Positions 17,264 through 27,797 of a stretch of DNA of 64,000 nucleotides are shown in pieces. Location: assembly GCF_017983445.1 (NCBI RefSeq), contig NZ_JAGOBJ010000007.1, positions 226,553 to 290,552 on the forward strand, read 5' to 3'. The position numbers and the translations under genes are program-made. This stretch comes from Halomonas sp. (lineage in GTDB: Bacteria; Pseudomonadota; Gammaproteobacteria; Pseudomonadales; Halomonadaceae). The notes under the pieces were generated by a model. The model was not told where the DNA came from. It did not search any database and saw only the letters and a program-made list of their open reading frames with translations. Each line of letters opens with the position of its first letter. Within the stretch, counting starts at the first letter, position 1.

Positions 17264-19351
17264 TTAGCGACCACCCACTGTCGTGGTTACGCGCAGCGTG
17301 CGGTCATCGGGGATCTCAGCCTGAGACATAACGACAAGGTGACGCAAGCGGCGACGCAAGAAGCGCGACAGCACGCTGCGCAGCGAATGCTGCACTACCA
17401 GCACCGGTGCTTCTCCACTGCCCTCATGCTGCTCCAGCGCTTGCTGCGCCTGATTCATCAAGGTTTCAGCCAGGCCTGGTTCCATCGCCCCATTGCCGTT
17501 CATTGCCTGTATCAGCACCTGCTCCAGCTGGGCATCAAGTCCCATTACGTTGAGAACCTCCTGCCCGGCGAACCATTGCTGGGTAATCGCGCGACCTAAT
17601 CCGATACGCACCAGCGCGGTAAGCTCATTAGGATCTTTCTGCTGGCCAGCGTACTCCGCCAGGGTGTCTAAAATAGTGCGCATATCACGGATGGAAACAT
17701 CTTCTTCCAGCAGATTTTGCAAAATACGCTGCAGAATGGTGAGTGAAATCGCTTTAGGCACGACTTCTTCTACCAGTGATTTTTGATCATCGCCCAGCTT
17801 ATCGAGCAGTTTCTGAACCTCTTGGCGGCCCAGCATCTCAGGCGAGTGGCGATGCAAGAGATGGTTCAAGTGGGTGGCAATCACGGTGCTTGCATCCACC
17901 ACGGTATAGCCATAGACCTGGGCGTGTTCACGCTGGTTGGTGTCAATCCACACCGCTGGCAGGCCAAAGGCCGGATCTTGAGTGACCGTTCCCTGCAGCT
18001 CGCCGGACACCTGGCCTGGGTCGATCGCCAGCCATTTACCTGGCTGAGCTTCAGCGCGGCCAATTTCAGCACCTTTCATGGAAAGCACGTAGGTATTGGG
18101 CAACAGCTCCAGATTATCGCGAATATGCACAACCGGGGGCAGAAAGCCGACTTCCTGGGCAAACTTTTTACGCACGCTTTTAATACGCCCTAACAGCTCG
18201 CCTTTCTGGCGGGCATCAACCAGCGGGATCAAACGGTGCCCCACTTCCAGACCGAGAGTATCGACCAATTGGACATCGTCCCAGCTGGCTTCAGGCGTCT
18301 CCTGAGTTACAAGGGGCGCCGTATCAATGTCCTCCTTGATCAATGCCTTCTCTTTTCGGCGCATAAGAAGCCACGCCAAACCACCCAACAGCGCGGTAAA
18401 GAGCAAAAATACGAAATTGGGCATTCCAGGCACCATGCCCAGAAGCCCCATGACCACGGCGGCCAAAATCAGTACCTGAGGATTAACGAACAGCTGGCTG
18501 AGCATTTGCTGGCCAATATCCTCGTTCGTATCGGTACTTACTCGAGATACCGTGACACCCGCAGCGGTAGAGATCACCAGCGCCGGAATTTGAGCGACCA
18601 GGCCATCGCCGATAGCCAACAGCATGTAGGTCGTGGCAGCATTGGAAAAGCCCATATCGTGCTGCAGCATGCCTATCATCAATCCGCCGATGATATTGAC
18701 CACCATTATCACCAAACCGGCAATGGCATCACCGCGGACAAACTTACTCGCACCGTCCATCGAACCAAAGAAGTCAGCCTCCTGGGCAACTTCTGCACGG
18801 CGCTTCTTGGCGTCTTCTTCACCGATCAAACCGGCATTCAGATCGGCATCGATAGCCATCTGCTTACCGGGCATGGCATCCAGCGTAAAGCGCGCACCCA
18901 CTTCGGCAATCCGCCCGGCACCCTTGGTGATAACCATAAAGTTGATGATGACCAGAATCAGGAAGACTACCAAGCCAACGGCGAAATTGCCGCCCACCAA
19001 AAACGCCCCGAACGCTTCGATAACTTTACCGGCAGAAGCTCCACCCTGATGGCCTTCCATCAAGACTACCCGGGTAGAGGCGACGTTAAGCGATAGGCGC
19101 AGCAGGGTAGTGAATAGCAGTACGGCGGGGAACGCCGCAAAATCCAGTGGTTTGCGAGTAAACATGCTGACCATTAGCACCATAATGGCCAGGGCAATAT
19201 TAAAGGTGAACAGCATGTCCAGCGCAAAAGGGGGCAAGGGCACAATCATCATGCCCAGAATCATCAGAATCAGCAGCGGCCCGACCAGCAGTTTCATGCG
19301 CACATCGCCCATCCAGTCGCGCTGACCTAGTAGCTGACTAAAACCTTTCAT
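17264..19351 (-). CDS. flhA: Flagellar export gate protein FlhA
   Basis: Large inner-membrane subunit of the type III export gate. The 695 residues match the family length. The first half has about eight transmembrane helices and the conserved FHIPEP-type loop (GKQMAIDADLNAGLI and AEFFGSMDGASKFVRGDA-like sequence, here with QEADFFGSMDGASKF). The second half is the cytoplasmic nonamer domain that docks chaperone-substrate complexes. Its ATG overlaps the flhB stop by four bases. Confidence 0.98.
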   Translation of the reverse strand: MKGFSQLLGQRDWMGDVRMKLLVGPLLILMILGMMIVPLPPFALDMLFTFNIALAIMVLMVSMFTRKPLDFAAFPAVLLFTTLLRLSLNVASTRVVLMEGHQGGASAGKVIEAFGAFLVGGNFAVGLVVFLILVIINFMVITKGAGRIAEVGARFTLDAMPGKQMAIDADLNAGLIGEEDAKKRRAEVAQEADFFGSMDGASKFVRGDAIAGLVIMVVNIIGGLMIGMLQHDMGFSNAATTYMLLAIGDGLVAQIPALVISTAAGVTVSRVSTDTNEDIGQQMLSQLFVNPQVLILAAVVMGLLGMVPGMPNFVFLLFTALLGGLAWLLMRRKEKALIKEDIDTAPLVTQETPEASWDDVQLVDTLGLEVGHRLIPLVDARQKGELLGRIKSVRKKFAQEVGFLPPVVHIRDNLELLPNTYVLSMKGAEIGRAEAQPGKWLAIDPGQVSGELQGTVTQDPAFGLPAVWIDTNQREHAQVYGYTVVDASTVIATHLNHLLHRHSPEMLGRQEVQKLLDKLGDDQKSLVEEVVPKAISLTILQRILQNLLEEDVSIRDMRTILDTLAEYAGQQKDPNELTALVRIGLGRAITQQWFAGQEVLNVMGLDAQLEQVLIQAMNGNGAMEPGLAETLMNQAQQALEQHEGSGEAPVLVVQHSLRSVLSRFLRRRLRHLVVMSQAEIPDDRTLRVTTTVGGR

Positions 19352-20517
19352 GGTTGTTGCGCCTCATTACCACCGGCGCCATGCCCGGGGCTTTCCATTT
19401 CCGGTGGAACCGGCAGATTATCGGGAGTTGGGGGCACCTCGCCTCCTTGTTGTGCAACGTGCTTCAAGCGGTAAGCCCAGGCCATGACTTCGGCCACTGC
19501 GGTATAAAGTTCAGCCGGCACTTCAGCTTCTAAATCCACATGGTGGTAGAGAGCACGCGCCAGCGGTGCGGCTTCAAGGCGAGGGACGCCAGCCTCGGCA
19601 CCCAGCTCACGTATTCTTGCGGCAACGGCATCCGCCCCTTTGGCCACCAAGCGCGGCGCGCCCATGCTGCCCTCCTGATACCTCAAGGCGACGGCATAGT
19701 GAGTAGGGTTGGTAATAATCACATCGGCTTCAGGGACCTTGCTCATCATCCGGCCCCGCGCCATTGCCTGCTGCTGCTGACGAATACGCCCTTTGACGAG
19801 AGGATCGCCTTCTGACTCCTTATGCTCGCGCTTCACTTCCTCCTTGCTCATACGGAGTTTTTTGGCGTTGCTCCACAGCTGAAAGGGGACATCCATCAGA
19901 ATCACCACGATCAGCGAAAACACCATCAGCCCGGCGGCTTGGGCCGCCATATTAAGCGCGCTGGCCAGCGCCTGCTGTACGGGCTGGTCCATTAACGCTA
20001 AAAACTTGCCGATGTTGAAGTATAAAAAAGCGGAAACCACGCTTCCGATCAGCACTGACTTGGCAATGGCCTTTGCAAGCTCGATTAACGCCTGTGTTGA
20101 AAAGATGCGCTTAACCCCGGCAACAGGATTCAGCTTGGAAAGCTTGGGCTGCATGGACTTCGCCGAGACAAGCCAGCCGCCAAGCAGCGCGGGCGCAACC
20201 AATGCAATCACGGTGAGCAGTAAAAAAAGCGGTATCATGGCAAAAAGCGTTCGCTGCCCCAGGTCCAGCGCATTGACCAGCATCGGCATCTCTTCCATGG
20301 CTTGCCGACGGTCAAAGAGCAGCGCCTGCTCCATGACCATGCCTAACTGGTCATAGAGCATCATCCCCATGCTCCATAAGCCAACGACGCCGCCCAGCAA
20401 AAGTAAAAACGTGGTTAGCTCGCGAGAACGAGGCACCTGCCCCTCTTCGCGCGCCTTCTGCATACGCCTGGGCGTGGCCTCTTCGGTCTTTTCCTGATCG
20501 CTATCGTTATCTGCCAT
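19348..20517 (-). CDS. flhB: Flagellar export switch protein FlhB
   Basis: Export-gate subunit whose self-cleavage switches secretion from rod and hook substrates to filament substrates. It has 389 residues: a charged N terminus with DSDQEKTEEATPRR, four membrane helices (about 30-210), and a cytoplasmic domain with the autocleavage site NPTH followed by YAVALRY. A Pro-rich tail of about 30 residues follows. A second gene (33844-34128) encodes a free copy of the C-terminal part without NPTH. Confidence 0.98.
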   Translation of the reverse strand: MADNDSDQEKTEEATPRRMQKAREEGQVPRSRELTTFLLLLGGVVGLWSMGMMLYDQLGMVMEQALLFDRRQAMEEMPMLVNALDLGQRTLFAMIPLFLLLTVIALVAPALLGGWLVSAKSMQPKLSKLNPVAGVKRIFSTQALIELAKAIAKSVLIGSVVSAFLYFNIGKFLALMDQPVQQALASALNMAAQAAGLMVFSLIVVILMDVPFQLWSNAKKLRMSKEEVKREHKESEGDPLVKGRIRQQQQAMARGRMMSKVPEADVIITNPTHYAVALRYQEGSMGAPRLVAKGADAVAARIRELGAEAGVPRLEAAPLARALYHHVDLEAEVPAELYTAVAEVMAWAYRLKHVAQQGGEVPPTPDNLPVPPEMESPGHGAGGNEAQQP

Positions 20518-20554
20518 GCTGCCATCCGGCTCGTCGTGCGCGGCTCACCATAAA

Positions 20555-20580
20555 TTCAGCCGCCCCAGGGGACGGCTGAA
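20555..20580 (-). terminator. Hairpin between cheZ and flhB
   Basis: TTCAGCCG (20555-20562) pairs with CGGCTGAA (20573-20580), and CCCC/GGGG extend it inside. On the minus strand it is followed by TTTA only, so it may act as a weak terminator or attenuator between the che genes and flhBA. Confidence 0.45.
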
Positions 20581-20634
20581 CAAAACGCCTATTTTGCCAG
20601 ATGCGGCTTTTTACAATGCTCTAATAACGCCGCA

Positions 20635-21330
20635 TTAAAAGCCCAATTCGTCCAATAAGTCATCAACCTGATCCTGGCCTGTCACGATATCAGGCGCATT
20701 TTCCTTTATTTGCGGGCCGTTCAACAGCTCTTCTTTACGTCGTGCAGACTCGCTCTTCCACTGATCTTCGGCTTTACGCTGCATCGATTCACGGGCCTGC
20801 GCGCCGGGCACGTTATCGATCAACACTTGCACCAGTTGATGTTCGATCTCACGGATCACGTCCATCATCTTCTTGATCACCTGGCCGGTCAGATCCTGAA
20901 AGTCCTGGGCCATCATGATTTCGAGAAGCTCTTTGTTCGTGGCGGCCGTAATCGTCGGTACATCGCTTAGGTAGGTGCGTGTTTCCTTAACGAGCGTCTT
21001 GGCATCCGCTAGCTCTTTGGGTGCCTCGAACCAATCGGCCCACTGCTTATCAAGCCCTTCGGCTCGCTCGGCAAGCTCATCCTGAAGCGGCTGCGCACGG
21101 TCGATCGCATTTAACGCACGATCAGCGGCCTGCTCGGTCATGGTGGCAACATAGTGCAACCGATCGCGTGCATCTGGAATGGCTTCAGCTGCTTTTTCGA
21201 TCTCTTTATCCAGACCCAGCTCGCGCATATTATCGCGCAACATGCGGGTAAGCTTACCGATGCGGTGAATTAACTCTTCAGCGCCTTCCTCGGATAGCTG
21301 GGCAGAGTCGATCTGCTTATTCTGACTCAT
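20635..21330 (-). CDS. cheZ: Chemotaxis phosphatase CheZ
   Basis: Dephosphorylates CheY-P. The 231 residues are mostly a long helical hairpin. The catalytic region is seen in [20 protein letters not shown] (Asp and Gln of the QDFQDLTGQ motif). The C terminus [12 protein letters not shown] is the amphipathic CheY-binding helix. It lies 42 bases after cheY, as in enteric bacteria. Confidence 0.96.
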   Translation of the reverse strand: MSQNKQIDSAQLSEEGAEELIHRIGKLTRMLRDNMRELGLDKEIEKAAEAIPDARDRLHYVATMTEQAADRALNAIDRAQPLQDELAERAEGLDKQWADWFEAPKELADAKTLVKETRTYLSDVPTITAATNKELLEIMMAQDFQDLTGQVIKKMMDVIREIEHQLVQVLIDNVPGAQARESMQRKAEDQWKSESARRKEELLNGPQIKENAPDIVTGQDQVDDLLDELGF

Positions 21331-21372
21331 TACATTGTCTCCTCGCGGACCAGGCCCTTCGGCCCAATCGCT

Positions 21373-21762
21373 TTATTTACCCATTTTGTCGAAGATTTTA
21401 TTCAGTTTTTCTTCGAGGGTAGCGGCGGTAAACGGCTTGACCACATAGCCGTTGGCACCCGCCTGTGCGGCCGCGATAATGTTTTCTTTCTTGGCTTCTG
21501 CCGTCACCATCAGCACCGGCAAATGTTTCAAGGCTTCATCCTGACGGATCTCCTTGAGCATTTCCAAACCGTCCAGGTTAGGCATATTCCAATCGGAAAC
21601 GACAAATTCAAAATTGCCTGCCCGCAGTTTATTCAGGGCATCCTGACCATCTTCTGCTTCATCGACATTGGTAAAACCCAGCTCTTTAAGCAGGCTACGT
21701 ACAATCCGACGCATCGTAGGAAAGTCGTCGATAACCAAAAAGCTCATATTCTTATCGGCCAT
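21373..21762 (-). CDS. cheY: Chemotaxis response regulator CheY
   Basis: Single receiver domain of 129 residues that binds the FliM/FliN switch when phosphorylated. Visible are the acidic pair (VIDDFP), the phosphorylated Asp57 (SDWNMPN), the conserved Thr (MVTAEA) and Lys (VVKPF). It lies between a chemoreceptor gene and cheZ on the minus strand. Confidence 0.97.
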   Translation of the reverse strand: MADKNMSFLVIDDFPTMRRIVRSLLKELGFTNVDEAEDGQDALNKLRAGNFEFVVSDWNMPNLDGLEMLKEIRQDEALKHLPVLMVTAEAKKENIIAAAQAGANGYVVKPFTAATLEEKLNKIFDKMGK

Positions 21763-21815
21763 TGTTCATCCTCTTATCAATACACGTCATTTGATGACGG
21801 GTTACTTAGTCAGGG

Positions 21816-23513
21816 TTAAAAAGCTTCCCACTCTGCGTGATCGCTATGGCTTGATGTTGAACGTGTCGCGGGGACAGCCGGTACGACTTTTTTTGCAGGG
21901 CGAGCAAGGGTTGGGGTGGCTTGCGCCGGTAATGATGTGCGCTGAGGAGCTTGCGATCCCAGCAGCTTGAAGACGGCAACGGCCTCTTCCAAGTGGTTGG
22001 CCTGCTCTTCGAGCGATGCAGCGGCGGCTGAAGCCTCTTGTACCAACGCCGCGTTTTGCTGCGTTACCTGATCCATCTGGCCGACCGCGTGACTTACCTG
22101 CTCAATGCCATCGCTCTGCTCCTGCGAGGCTGCCGATATCTCATCCATGATATCGGTAACCCGGCGCACGGCCGTTACGACATCGGCCATGGTAGAACCT
22201 GCCTGCTCGACTAATGTCGAACCTTGCTTGATCTGACTCACCGAGGCGTCAATCAACGTTCTGATTTCCTTGGCCGCGTCGGCACTGCGGCTGGCGAGGT
22301 TACGGACCTCACCGGCAACTACTGCAAATCCCCGACCCTGCTCACCAGCGCGCGCCGCTTCTACCGAGGCGTTGAGGGCAAGGATGTTGGTTTGAAAAGC
22401 AATGGAGTCGATCACGCTGGTAATATCGGCCACTTTTTGCGAGCTGCTTGATATGCCGTGCATCGTTTGAACCACCTGATTCACCACCTGGCCACCATGC
22501 TCAGCCGTTGACGAAGCATCCGCGGCCAGCGTGCTGGCCTGGCGAGAATTATCAGCATTTTGCTTCACGGTGGCCGTCATCTCTTCCATGCTGGCGGCGG
22601 TTTCTTCAATGGCTGCCGCCTGCTGCTCTGTACGAGAGGAAAGGTCCGCGTTGCCGCTGGCGATTTCCCGCGTGCCGTAGTGAATTTCAGAGCTACCCTC
22701 GCGAACCCGCGTCACGATTGCCGTCAGGTTTTGCTGCATGGTGGCCATGGCCGCAAACAGCCGACCGATCTCATTATTGCCTGCGTCAGGTACTGGCTGG
22801 GTCAAATCAGCCTCGGCAATTTTATCCAGGCGCCTGACGGCATCATTGAGCGGTGCGGTTACCGTTTTTCGCAGGCCAATATAAATCAGTAACGTAACAA
22901 ACAGTGCAATGCCCACCGCAATGGCGCTGATCAACGTAAAGAGTTGACCTTGCTCCTGAGCATCAAGGCGAATGGTATCGGCACGCGCAAATGCATAATT
23001 GGTGAATGCGGTAGTGCTTGCAGCCAAGCTCGCGAGAGGATCGACCAAAGCGTCGCGCAAGTCGTTATAGGTATTGATATCCATCTGTGCAAAACTTTCG
23101 TGCTGCTGCCTGACCAACGCGATTACTTCACGAAAATTATCGATCAGCTCAGCGCCCAATACCTCGCCTTGGACTGTACGTGGCGTTGAAACAAATTTTT
23201 CAAAACGCACTTCGGCGCGCCCAATTCGATCTTGCGCAATCGCTAACTGTTCGTTGGTCTGGCGCATCTGGCCAACCATCATGTAATTCGATGCAACTTC
23301 CATGGCCAGCATGGCCTGGTTAAGAAGCGAGTCGGCCCGATTAATCTCGTTAAGCTGATCACCACTAATCCGGCTATAGATAGCGAGATTTTCTTGTGCA
23401 TTGCGATCCGATACAAAGCCGATACCTGCTGTCACCACAATAAGCGTTGCAAAGCAGACCAGTGCCGCTATGACAGTTGCATGAATACTCAGATTGCGCA
23501 GTAAACGCGTCAT
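21816..23513 (-). CDS. Methyl-accepting chemotaxis protein with C-terminal EWEAF tether
   Basis: Transmembrane chemoreceptor of 565 residues. TM1 (about 13-33), a periplasmic helical ligand domain (about 34-190), TM2 (about 192-214) and HAMP come first. The signalling hairpin follows, with the tip sequence [28 protein letters not shown]. After a Pro/Ala-rich linker it ends in EWEAF, a xWxxF peptide that binds CheR and CheB. Its place between cheB and cheY is an insertion relative to the E. coli order. The ligand is not predictable. Confidence 0.93.
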   Translation of the reverse strand: MTRLLRNLSIHATVIAALVCFATLIVVTAGIGFVSDRNAQENLAIYSRISGDQLNEINRADSLLNQAMLAMEVASNYMMVGQMRQTNEQLAIAQDRIGRAEVRFEKFVSTPRTVQGEVLGAELIDNFREVIALVRQQHESFAQMDINTYNDLRDALVDPLASLAASTTAFTNYAFARADTIRLDAQEQGQLFTLISAIAVGIALFVTLLIYIGLRKTVTAPLNDAVRRLDKIAEADLTQPVPDAGNNEIGRLFAAMATMQQNLTAIVTRVREGSSEIHYGTREIASGNADLSSRTEQQAAAIEETAASMEEMTATVKQNADNSRQASTLAADASSTAEHGGQVVNQVVQTMHGISSSSQKVADITSVIDSIAFQTNILALNASVEAARAGEQGRGFAVVAGEVRNLASRSADAAKEIRTLIDASVSQIKQGSTLVEQAGSTMADVVTAVRRVTDIMDEISAASQEQSDGIEQVSHAVGQMDQVTQQNAALVQEASAAAASLEEQANHLEEAVAVFKLLGSQAPQRTSLPAQATPTLARPAKKVVPAVPATRSTSSHSDHAEWEAF

Positions 23514-23554
23514 TAGATCATTCCCTTAGCCAAGCATTGTTATAGTAAAAAGGT

Positions 23555-24616
23555 TCATACCCGCTGGGCTCGCCCAGAAGCCGCCACCATTGCCATCAGC
23601 CGAGCGGGAATGTCATCAAGTGCAGCAACATCAACCGCTCCGCCTACGGCAATGGCTTCACGCGGCATTCCAAAGACCACACAGGTGGCCTCATTCTGCG
23701 CAATGGTAGGCGCACCGGCCTGACGCATTTCCAAAAGCCCGGCGGCACCGTCTTTCCCCATCCCTGTCAGGATCACGCCGATAGCATTACGCCCGGCATG
23801 TTCAGCGGCTGAGCGAAACAGTACATCCACCGAAGGGCGGTGACGGTTAACCGGCGGTCCGCTATCCAGGCGAGCGACATAGTTCGCCCCACTACGCACG
23901 AGTTTTAAATGCTGGTCGCCCGGTGCAATATACGCGTGGCCAGGAAGTACACGCTCACCGTCAGTCGCTTCTTTTACTGTCATCCTGCACAGCCGATCCA
24001 AACGTTCAGCAAAGGAACGCGTAAACCCGCCGGGCATATGCTGGGTGATCAGAATGGCTGGCGCATTGGCCGGTAGCGGTTCCAATACCGCGCGAATGGC
24101 TTCCGTCCCCCCCGTCGATGCGCCGATAATAATCAGCTTCTCGCTAGACACCAGCGGTGCTTTTAATTGTGCTGGTGGCGGCGTGTTTTTATGTCGCGCC
24201 TGCCGTGGGCGTGAACGGGCAGCCGCTCTGAGCTTTTCAGCGATTTCGTTTGCGTATTCCATCATTCCATGACGAATACCCAGGCTTGGCTTGGCCACGA
24301 AGTCCAGTGCGCCCAGCTCAAGCGCGCGCAGGGTGATTTCCGAGCCGCTTTGGGTCAGCGATGACACCATCAATACAGGCATGGGCCTTAGGCGCATTAA
24401 TCGCTCAAGAAAATCCAGACCGTCCATGCGCGGCATTTCCACATCGAGGGTCAGCACATCTGGGTTGTGTTGTTTAATTAAATCCCGGGCAACAATCGGA
24501 TCTGGTGCCACGGCAACCACTTCCATATCAGGCTGCGAATTAATAATTTCGGTTAACAAGTCACGAATAAGCGCCGAGTCATCGACACACAACACCTTGA
24601 TCTTGGCAGCGCTCAA
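23555..24616 (-). CDS. cheB: Chemotaxis protein-glutamate methylesterase CheB
   Basis: Removes methyl groups from chemoreceptors when phosphorylated by CheA. The 353 residues contain an N-terminal receiver domain (phospho-Asp in [11 protein letters not shown]) and a C-terminal esterase domain with the catalytic Ser in [11 protein letters not shown], His in QHMPGGFT and Asp in GMGKDGA. It is downstream of cheR. Confidence 0.97.
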   Translation of the reverse strand: MSAAKIKVLCVDDSALIRDLLTEIINSQPDMEVVAVAPDPIVARDLIKQHNPDVLTLDVEMPRMDGLDFLERLMRLRPMPVLMVSSLTQSGSEITLRALELGALDFVAKPSLGIRHGMMEYANEIAEKLRAAARSRPRQARHKNTPPPAQLKAPLVSSEKLIIIGASTGGTEAIRAVLEPLPANAPAILITQHMPGGFTRSFAERLDRLCRMTVKEATDGERVLPGHAYIAPGDQHLKLVRSGANYVARLDSGPPVNRHRPSVDVLFRSAAEHAGRNAIGVILTGMGKDGAAGLLEMRQAGAPTIAQNEATCVVFGMPREAIAVGGAVDVAALDDIPARLMAMVAASGRAQRV

Positions 24617-24709
24617 AGCACGCCTCCTCTTGCTAGTAAAGCCTGATATGAAGCTTCAGCGGCGCGGACTACCGCGTATTAAAGGGTATAAAAAGCACGT
24701 GAAGCTGAG

Positions 24710-25588
24710 TTAGGCCAAGTTATAGACCGTCTGCCCACGCAGCTTGAAAGCGTCGCTAATATACGAAAAGTTTTCTGAATGCCCCGCAAATAGCAAACCA
24801 TCCGGTTTCATCAATGGCGCAAAACGCTTAAGAATTTTAGCCTGCGTCTCTTTATCGAAATAAATCATGATATTTCGACAGAAAATCGCATCAAACGGGC
24901 CTTTGACAGGCCATTGAGGCGCCAGCAGATTAAGCGGTAAAAACTCAACCAGCTCAGAAACTTCAGGACGCACTCGGGCAAGCCCCTGATGCTGCCCGGT
25001 GCCTTTCTGAAAAAAACGCTTTACGCGCGCTTCATCTAATTTACGCACCTGCTCTTGCGGATAAATGCCTGCCCGCGCACGGCTTAGCGCATCTGTATCA
25101 ATATCGGTGGCGATCACTTTCGCTTGAGCGGCCTTCGGTCCCAATGTTTCTAGCAACGTCATGGCAAGCGAGTACGGCTCTTCACCCGTTGAAGCGGCCG
25201 AGCACCAAATCGTCACGGGCCCCTGCTTCTGGCGAAGGTGCTCTGCCAGAAGGGGGAAATGATGAGCCTCTCGAAAAAACGCGGTCAGGTTAGTGGTGAG
25301 TGCATTGGTAAATGCCTCCCACTCCTTGGCATCCGGCTGGCGCTCCAAACGCAACAGGTAATCCGTAAAGCGCGTCATGCCATGGTGCCTTAGCCGCTTG
25401 GCCAGCCGGCTATAAACCATTTCACGCTTATGCTCAGCTAGTACAATGCCAGCACGCTGATAAATGAGCTCTCGAATACGTGAAAAATCAGCATCAGTGA
25501 GTACTAGATCCCGCTCTATCTGATTGCTGGACGCCCATTGGCTGGCATCGACACCCCGTTCGCGTGGCTCGGTCAAAATTCTTCCCAT
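24710..25588 (-). CDS. cheR: Chemotaxis methyltransferase CheR
   Basis: SAM-dependent methyltransferase for chemoreceptor glutamates, 292 residues. The N-terminal helical domain is followed by the SAM-binding fold (WCSAASTGEEPYSLAM), and CRNIMIYFD is diagnostic. It overlaps the end of the upstream receptor gene by 16 bases, so it is translationally coupled. Receptors on both sides carry C-terminal xWxxF tethers for it. Confidence 0.97.
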   Translation of the reverse strand: MGRILTEPRERGVDASQWASSNQIERDLVLTDADFSRIRELIYQRAGIVLAEHKREMVYSRLAKRLRHHGMTRFTDYLLRLERQPDAKEWEAFTNALTTNLTAFFREAHHFPLLAEHLRQKQGPVTIWCSAASTGEEPYSLAMTLLETLGPKAAQAKVIATDIDTDALSRARAGIYPQEQVRKLDEARVKRFFQKGTGQHQGLARVRPEVSELVEFLPLNLLAPQWPVKGPFDAIFCRNIMIYFDKETQAKILKRFAPLMKPDGLLFAGHSENFSYISDAFKLRGQTVYNLA

Positions 25589-27741
25589 TCCTCTACAGGT
25601 GCCGCTTGCTGTCTTGCAGAAGGCGCCACTTTAGGGCTGCGTTCTGCTGGCCTGGCAAGCATTGGTGCTTGTTTAGCTGGTGGCTCATTCGCTAAGGACA
25701 GGGCTCGCCCAGGACCTTGTTGACTAAGCCGGAAGGCTTCAACCGATAGCGCGAGTAGACTTGCTTGCTGCTCCAAGGCTACGGCGGCGCGGGCGGTTTC
25801 CTGAACACGTACGGCGTTTTGTTGCGTTGCCTGGTCCATTTCAGCCACCGCCTGGTTTACTTCGGCAATACCGCTGCTTTGCTCTTCAGAGGCTGCCGAA
25901 ATTTCGTACATAATATGCGTTACGCTGCGTGCCGCTTCGGCAACGTCACTGATCGCAGCTTCTGCTTTTTCAACCAACCCCGCACCGATACTCACCTGTT
26001 GATTCGAGCCATCAATCAACCCGCGGATTTCTTGAGCGGCACCTGCGCTACGCCCGGCTAGCTTGCGAACCTCTTCAGCCACCACGGCAAAGCCTCGGCC
26101 GTGCTCACCTGCCCGTGCGGCTTCTACCGAGGCATTTAGCGCCAGAATATTGGTTTGAAAGGCAATAGAATCGATAACGTTGATGATATCGGTCATCTTT
26201 TGCGAGCTTTGCGTAATGCGCTTCATGTTGTCTACCAGCTGCGTCATTAGCTCACCCGTTTGTGAAACCCGCGTAGCATTATTATCGGCCAGGCGACGCG
26301 CTTCTTGAGCGTTCTCACTATTTTGTCTTACCGTCGCGGTCATCTCTTCCATACTGGACGCCGTTTGCTGTAGCGAGGCTGCCTGCTGTTCGGTGCGAGA
26401 GGAGAGCGCCTCATTACCACTGGCAATATCCTGGGCAGCTGGCGTCACGATCGTAATACCACCTTTTACGTCGCCAATAATGCTACTCAGGCTTTTGCGC
26501 ATCGCATTGAGTGAGTCTATTAACTGCCCCACTTCATCGCGCCGCTGCTTGGGTGCGACTGCCGCCAGGTTGCCTCCGGCAATTTGCAGCGTAAAGCTTG
26601 AGGCACTTTTGAGAGGCCGCACAATTGCGCGCAAGGTTAAAAAGCCGATCAATACCAGCAACACCAACCCAATACTCAGCACCACTGCCTGGGCAATAAT
26701 AATGCTGTTTTGGGCTTCTTCCGCTTCGGCCGCCATTACTTCTGCTGCTTGCTGCTTCTGGCCAATCAACTGGTTGACACTTTCCGATAATGCCTGACCT
26801 TCATCGGACATAATCTGGATAACAGCGTCCAGGCCGGTAAAGGCCTGATAGGTTTCTTCAGCTTGCAAAACGCTGGCAGCCTGCCCCATTCCATTATCCA
26901 GGAAGGCCTGCAGCTGTTCGTTGAACTCACGGGCCAGCGGCGTGTCATTGACAGTGCGTGAGTAATACGCCTGCCATACCGTTGCCACGTCTTGCGTACG
27001 TTGCTCAATCGCTTCACCTATTTCAAAGCGCTCATTGATCAACTGCATACGCTCAGGTTCGATTATTCCCTGGCGCGTATTGGCGATAGTCTGATCGATC
27101 TGCTGCAACCTGATGACATCGCGTAAGCCATCGTTGTTGAGCTTATCTAAACGCTCACTGGAGGTATTTAGTCCATAAAGACCCAGGCCACCGCTTACTA
27201 ACAGTAAAGAAGCCGCGACAACGATCATGCCAATCAACTTGGCGCGTACGGTATTGAACTGGATTCTTTTCAGGCGCTGCCCAACGCCACGCTGCCGGAT
27301 GCGTCCCTTATCTAGATAAAGGCGCTTGTTACGCCCTTCACGTATCTCCGCGTAAGCCTGCTCAGCCTGTTTAATGGCCTCGCGCGACGCTTGCACACGC
27401 ACCGAGGCATAGCCGATAACCTGCTCATTTTCAACAATGGGAGTTACGCTGGCGTCGACCCAATAGTGATCACCATTTTTACAACGGTTTTTGACCAGGC
27501 CACGCCAGGTGTCACCAGCCTGCACGGTTTTCCATAAATTCTCGAACGCGGCGGGTGGCATATCCGGGTGGCGAATTATGTTATGTGGCGCGCCCATCAA
27601 TTCGTCATGCGTGAAGCCACTCAGCTCTATAAAGGCCGGATTCGTATAGGTAATACGCCCTTTTAAATCGGTGCGGGAAACTAAAAAATCGTTTTCCTTC
27701 AACTCAACTTCGCGTTGAGAAACAGGCTGGTTATTGCGCAT
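25573..27741 (-). CDS. Aer-like chemoreceptor with PAS and periplasmic domain
   Basis: A 722-residue receptor with an N-terminal Aer-type PAS domain (about residues 12-125; NDFLVSRTDLKGRITYTNPAFIELSGF), probably an FAD-binding energy or redox sensor. TM1 (about 170-193), a periplasmic helical segment of about 150 residues, TM2 (about 348-372), HAMP and a full signalling hairpin follow ([28 protein letters not shown]). It ends in EWEEF, a CheR/CheB tether. E. coli Aer has no periplasmic domain, so this receptor may sense both an internal and an external cue. Confidence 0.9.
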   Translation of the reverse strand: MRNNQPVSQREVELKENDFLVSRTDLKGRITYTNPAFIELSGFTHDELMGAPHNIIRHPDMPPAAFENLWKTVQAGDTWRGLVKNRCKNGDHYWVDASVTPIVENEQVIGYASVRVQASREAIKQAEQAYAEIREGRNKRLYLDKGRIRQRGVGQRLKRIQFNTVRAKLIGMIVVAASLLLVSGGLGLYGLNTSSERLDKLNNDGLRDVIRLQQIDQTIANTRQGIIEPERMQLINERFEIGEAIEQRTQDVATVWQAYYSRTVNDTPLAREFNEQLQAFLDNGMGQAASVLQAEETYQAFTGLDAVIQIMSDEGQALSESVNQLIGQKQQAAEVMAAEAEEAQNSIIIAQAVVLSIGLVLLVLIGFLTLRAIVRPLKSASSFTLQIAGGNLAAVAPKQRRDEVGQLIDSLNAMRKSLSSIIGDVKGGITIVTPAAQDIASGNEALSSRTEQQAASLQQTASSMEEMTATVRQNSENAQEARRLADNNATRVSQTGELMTQLVDNMKRITQSSQKMTDIINVIDSIAFQTNILALNASVEAARAGEHGRGFAVVAEEVRKLAGRSAGAAQEIRGLIDGSNQQVSIGAGLVEKAEAAISDVAEAARSVTHIMYEISAASEEQSSGIAEVNQAVAEMDQATQQNAVRVQETARAAVALEQQASLLALSVEAFRLSQQGPGRALSLANEPPAKQAPMLARPAERSPKVAPSARQQAAPVEEWEEF

Positions 27742-27797
27742 TGATTTGCCTTATTGTTCAGTTCGTAAGCAGTGTGCCGTTCAATAGACACATGCCG

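Noticed and set aside
18236-19096. Open frame of 286 codons on the plus strand inside flhA
   Set aside because: Antisense to a highly conserved gene; composition rich in His, Gln and Arg; no ribosome site; typical shadow frame of GC-rich DNA.
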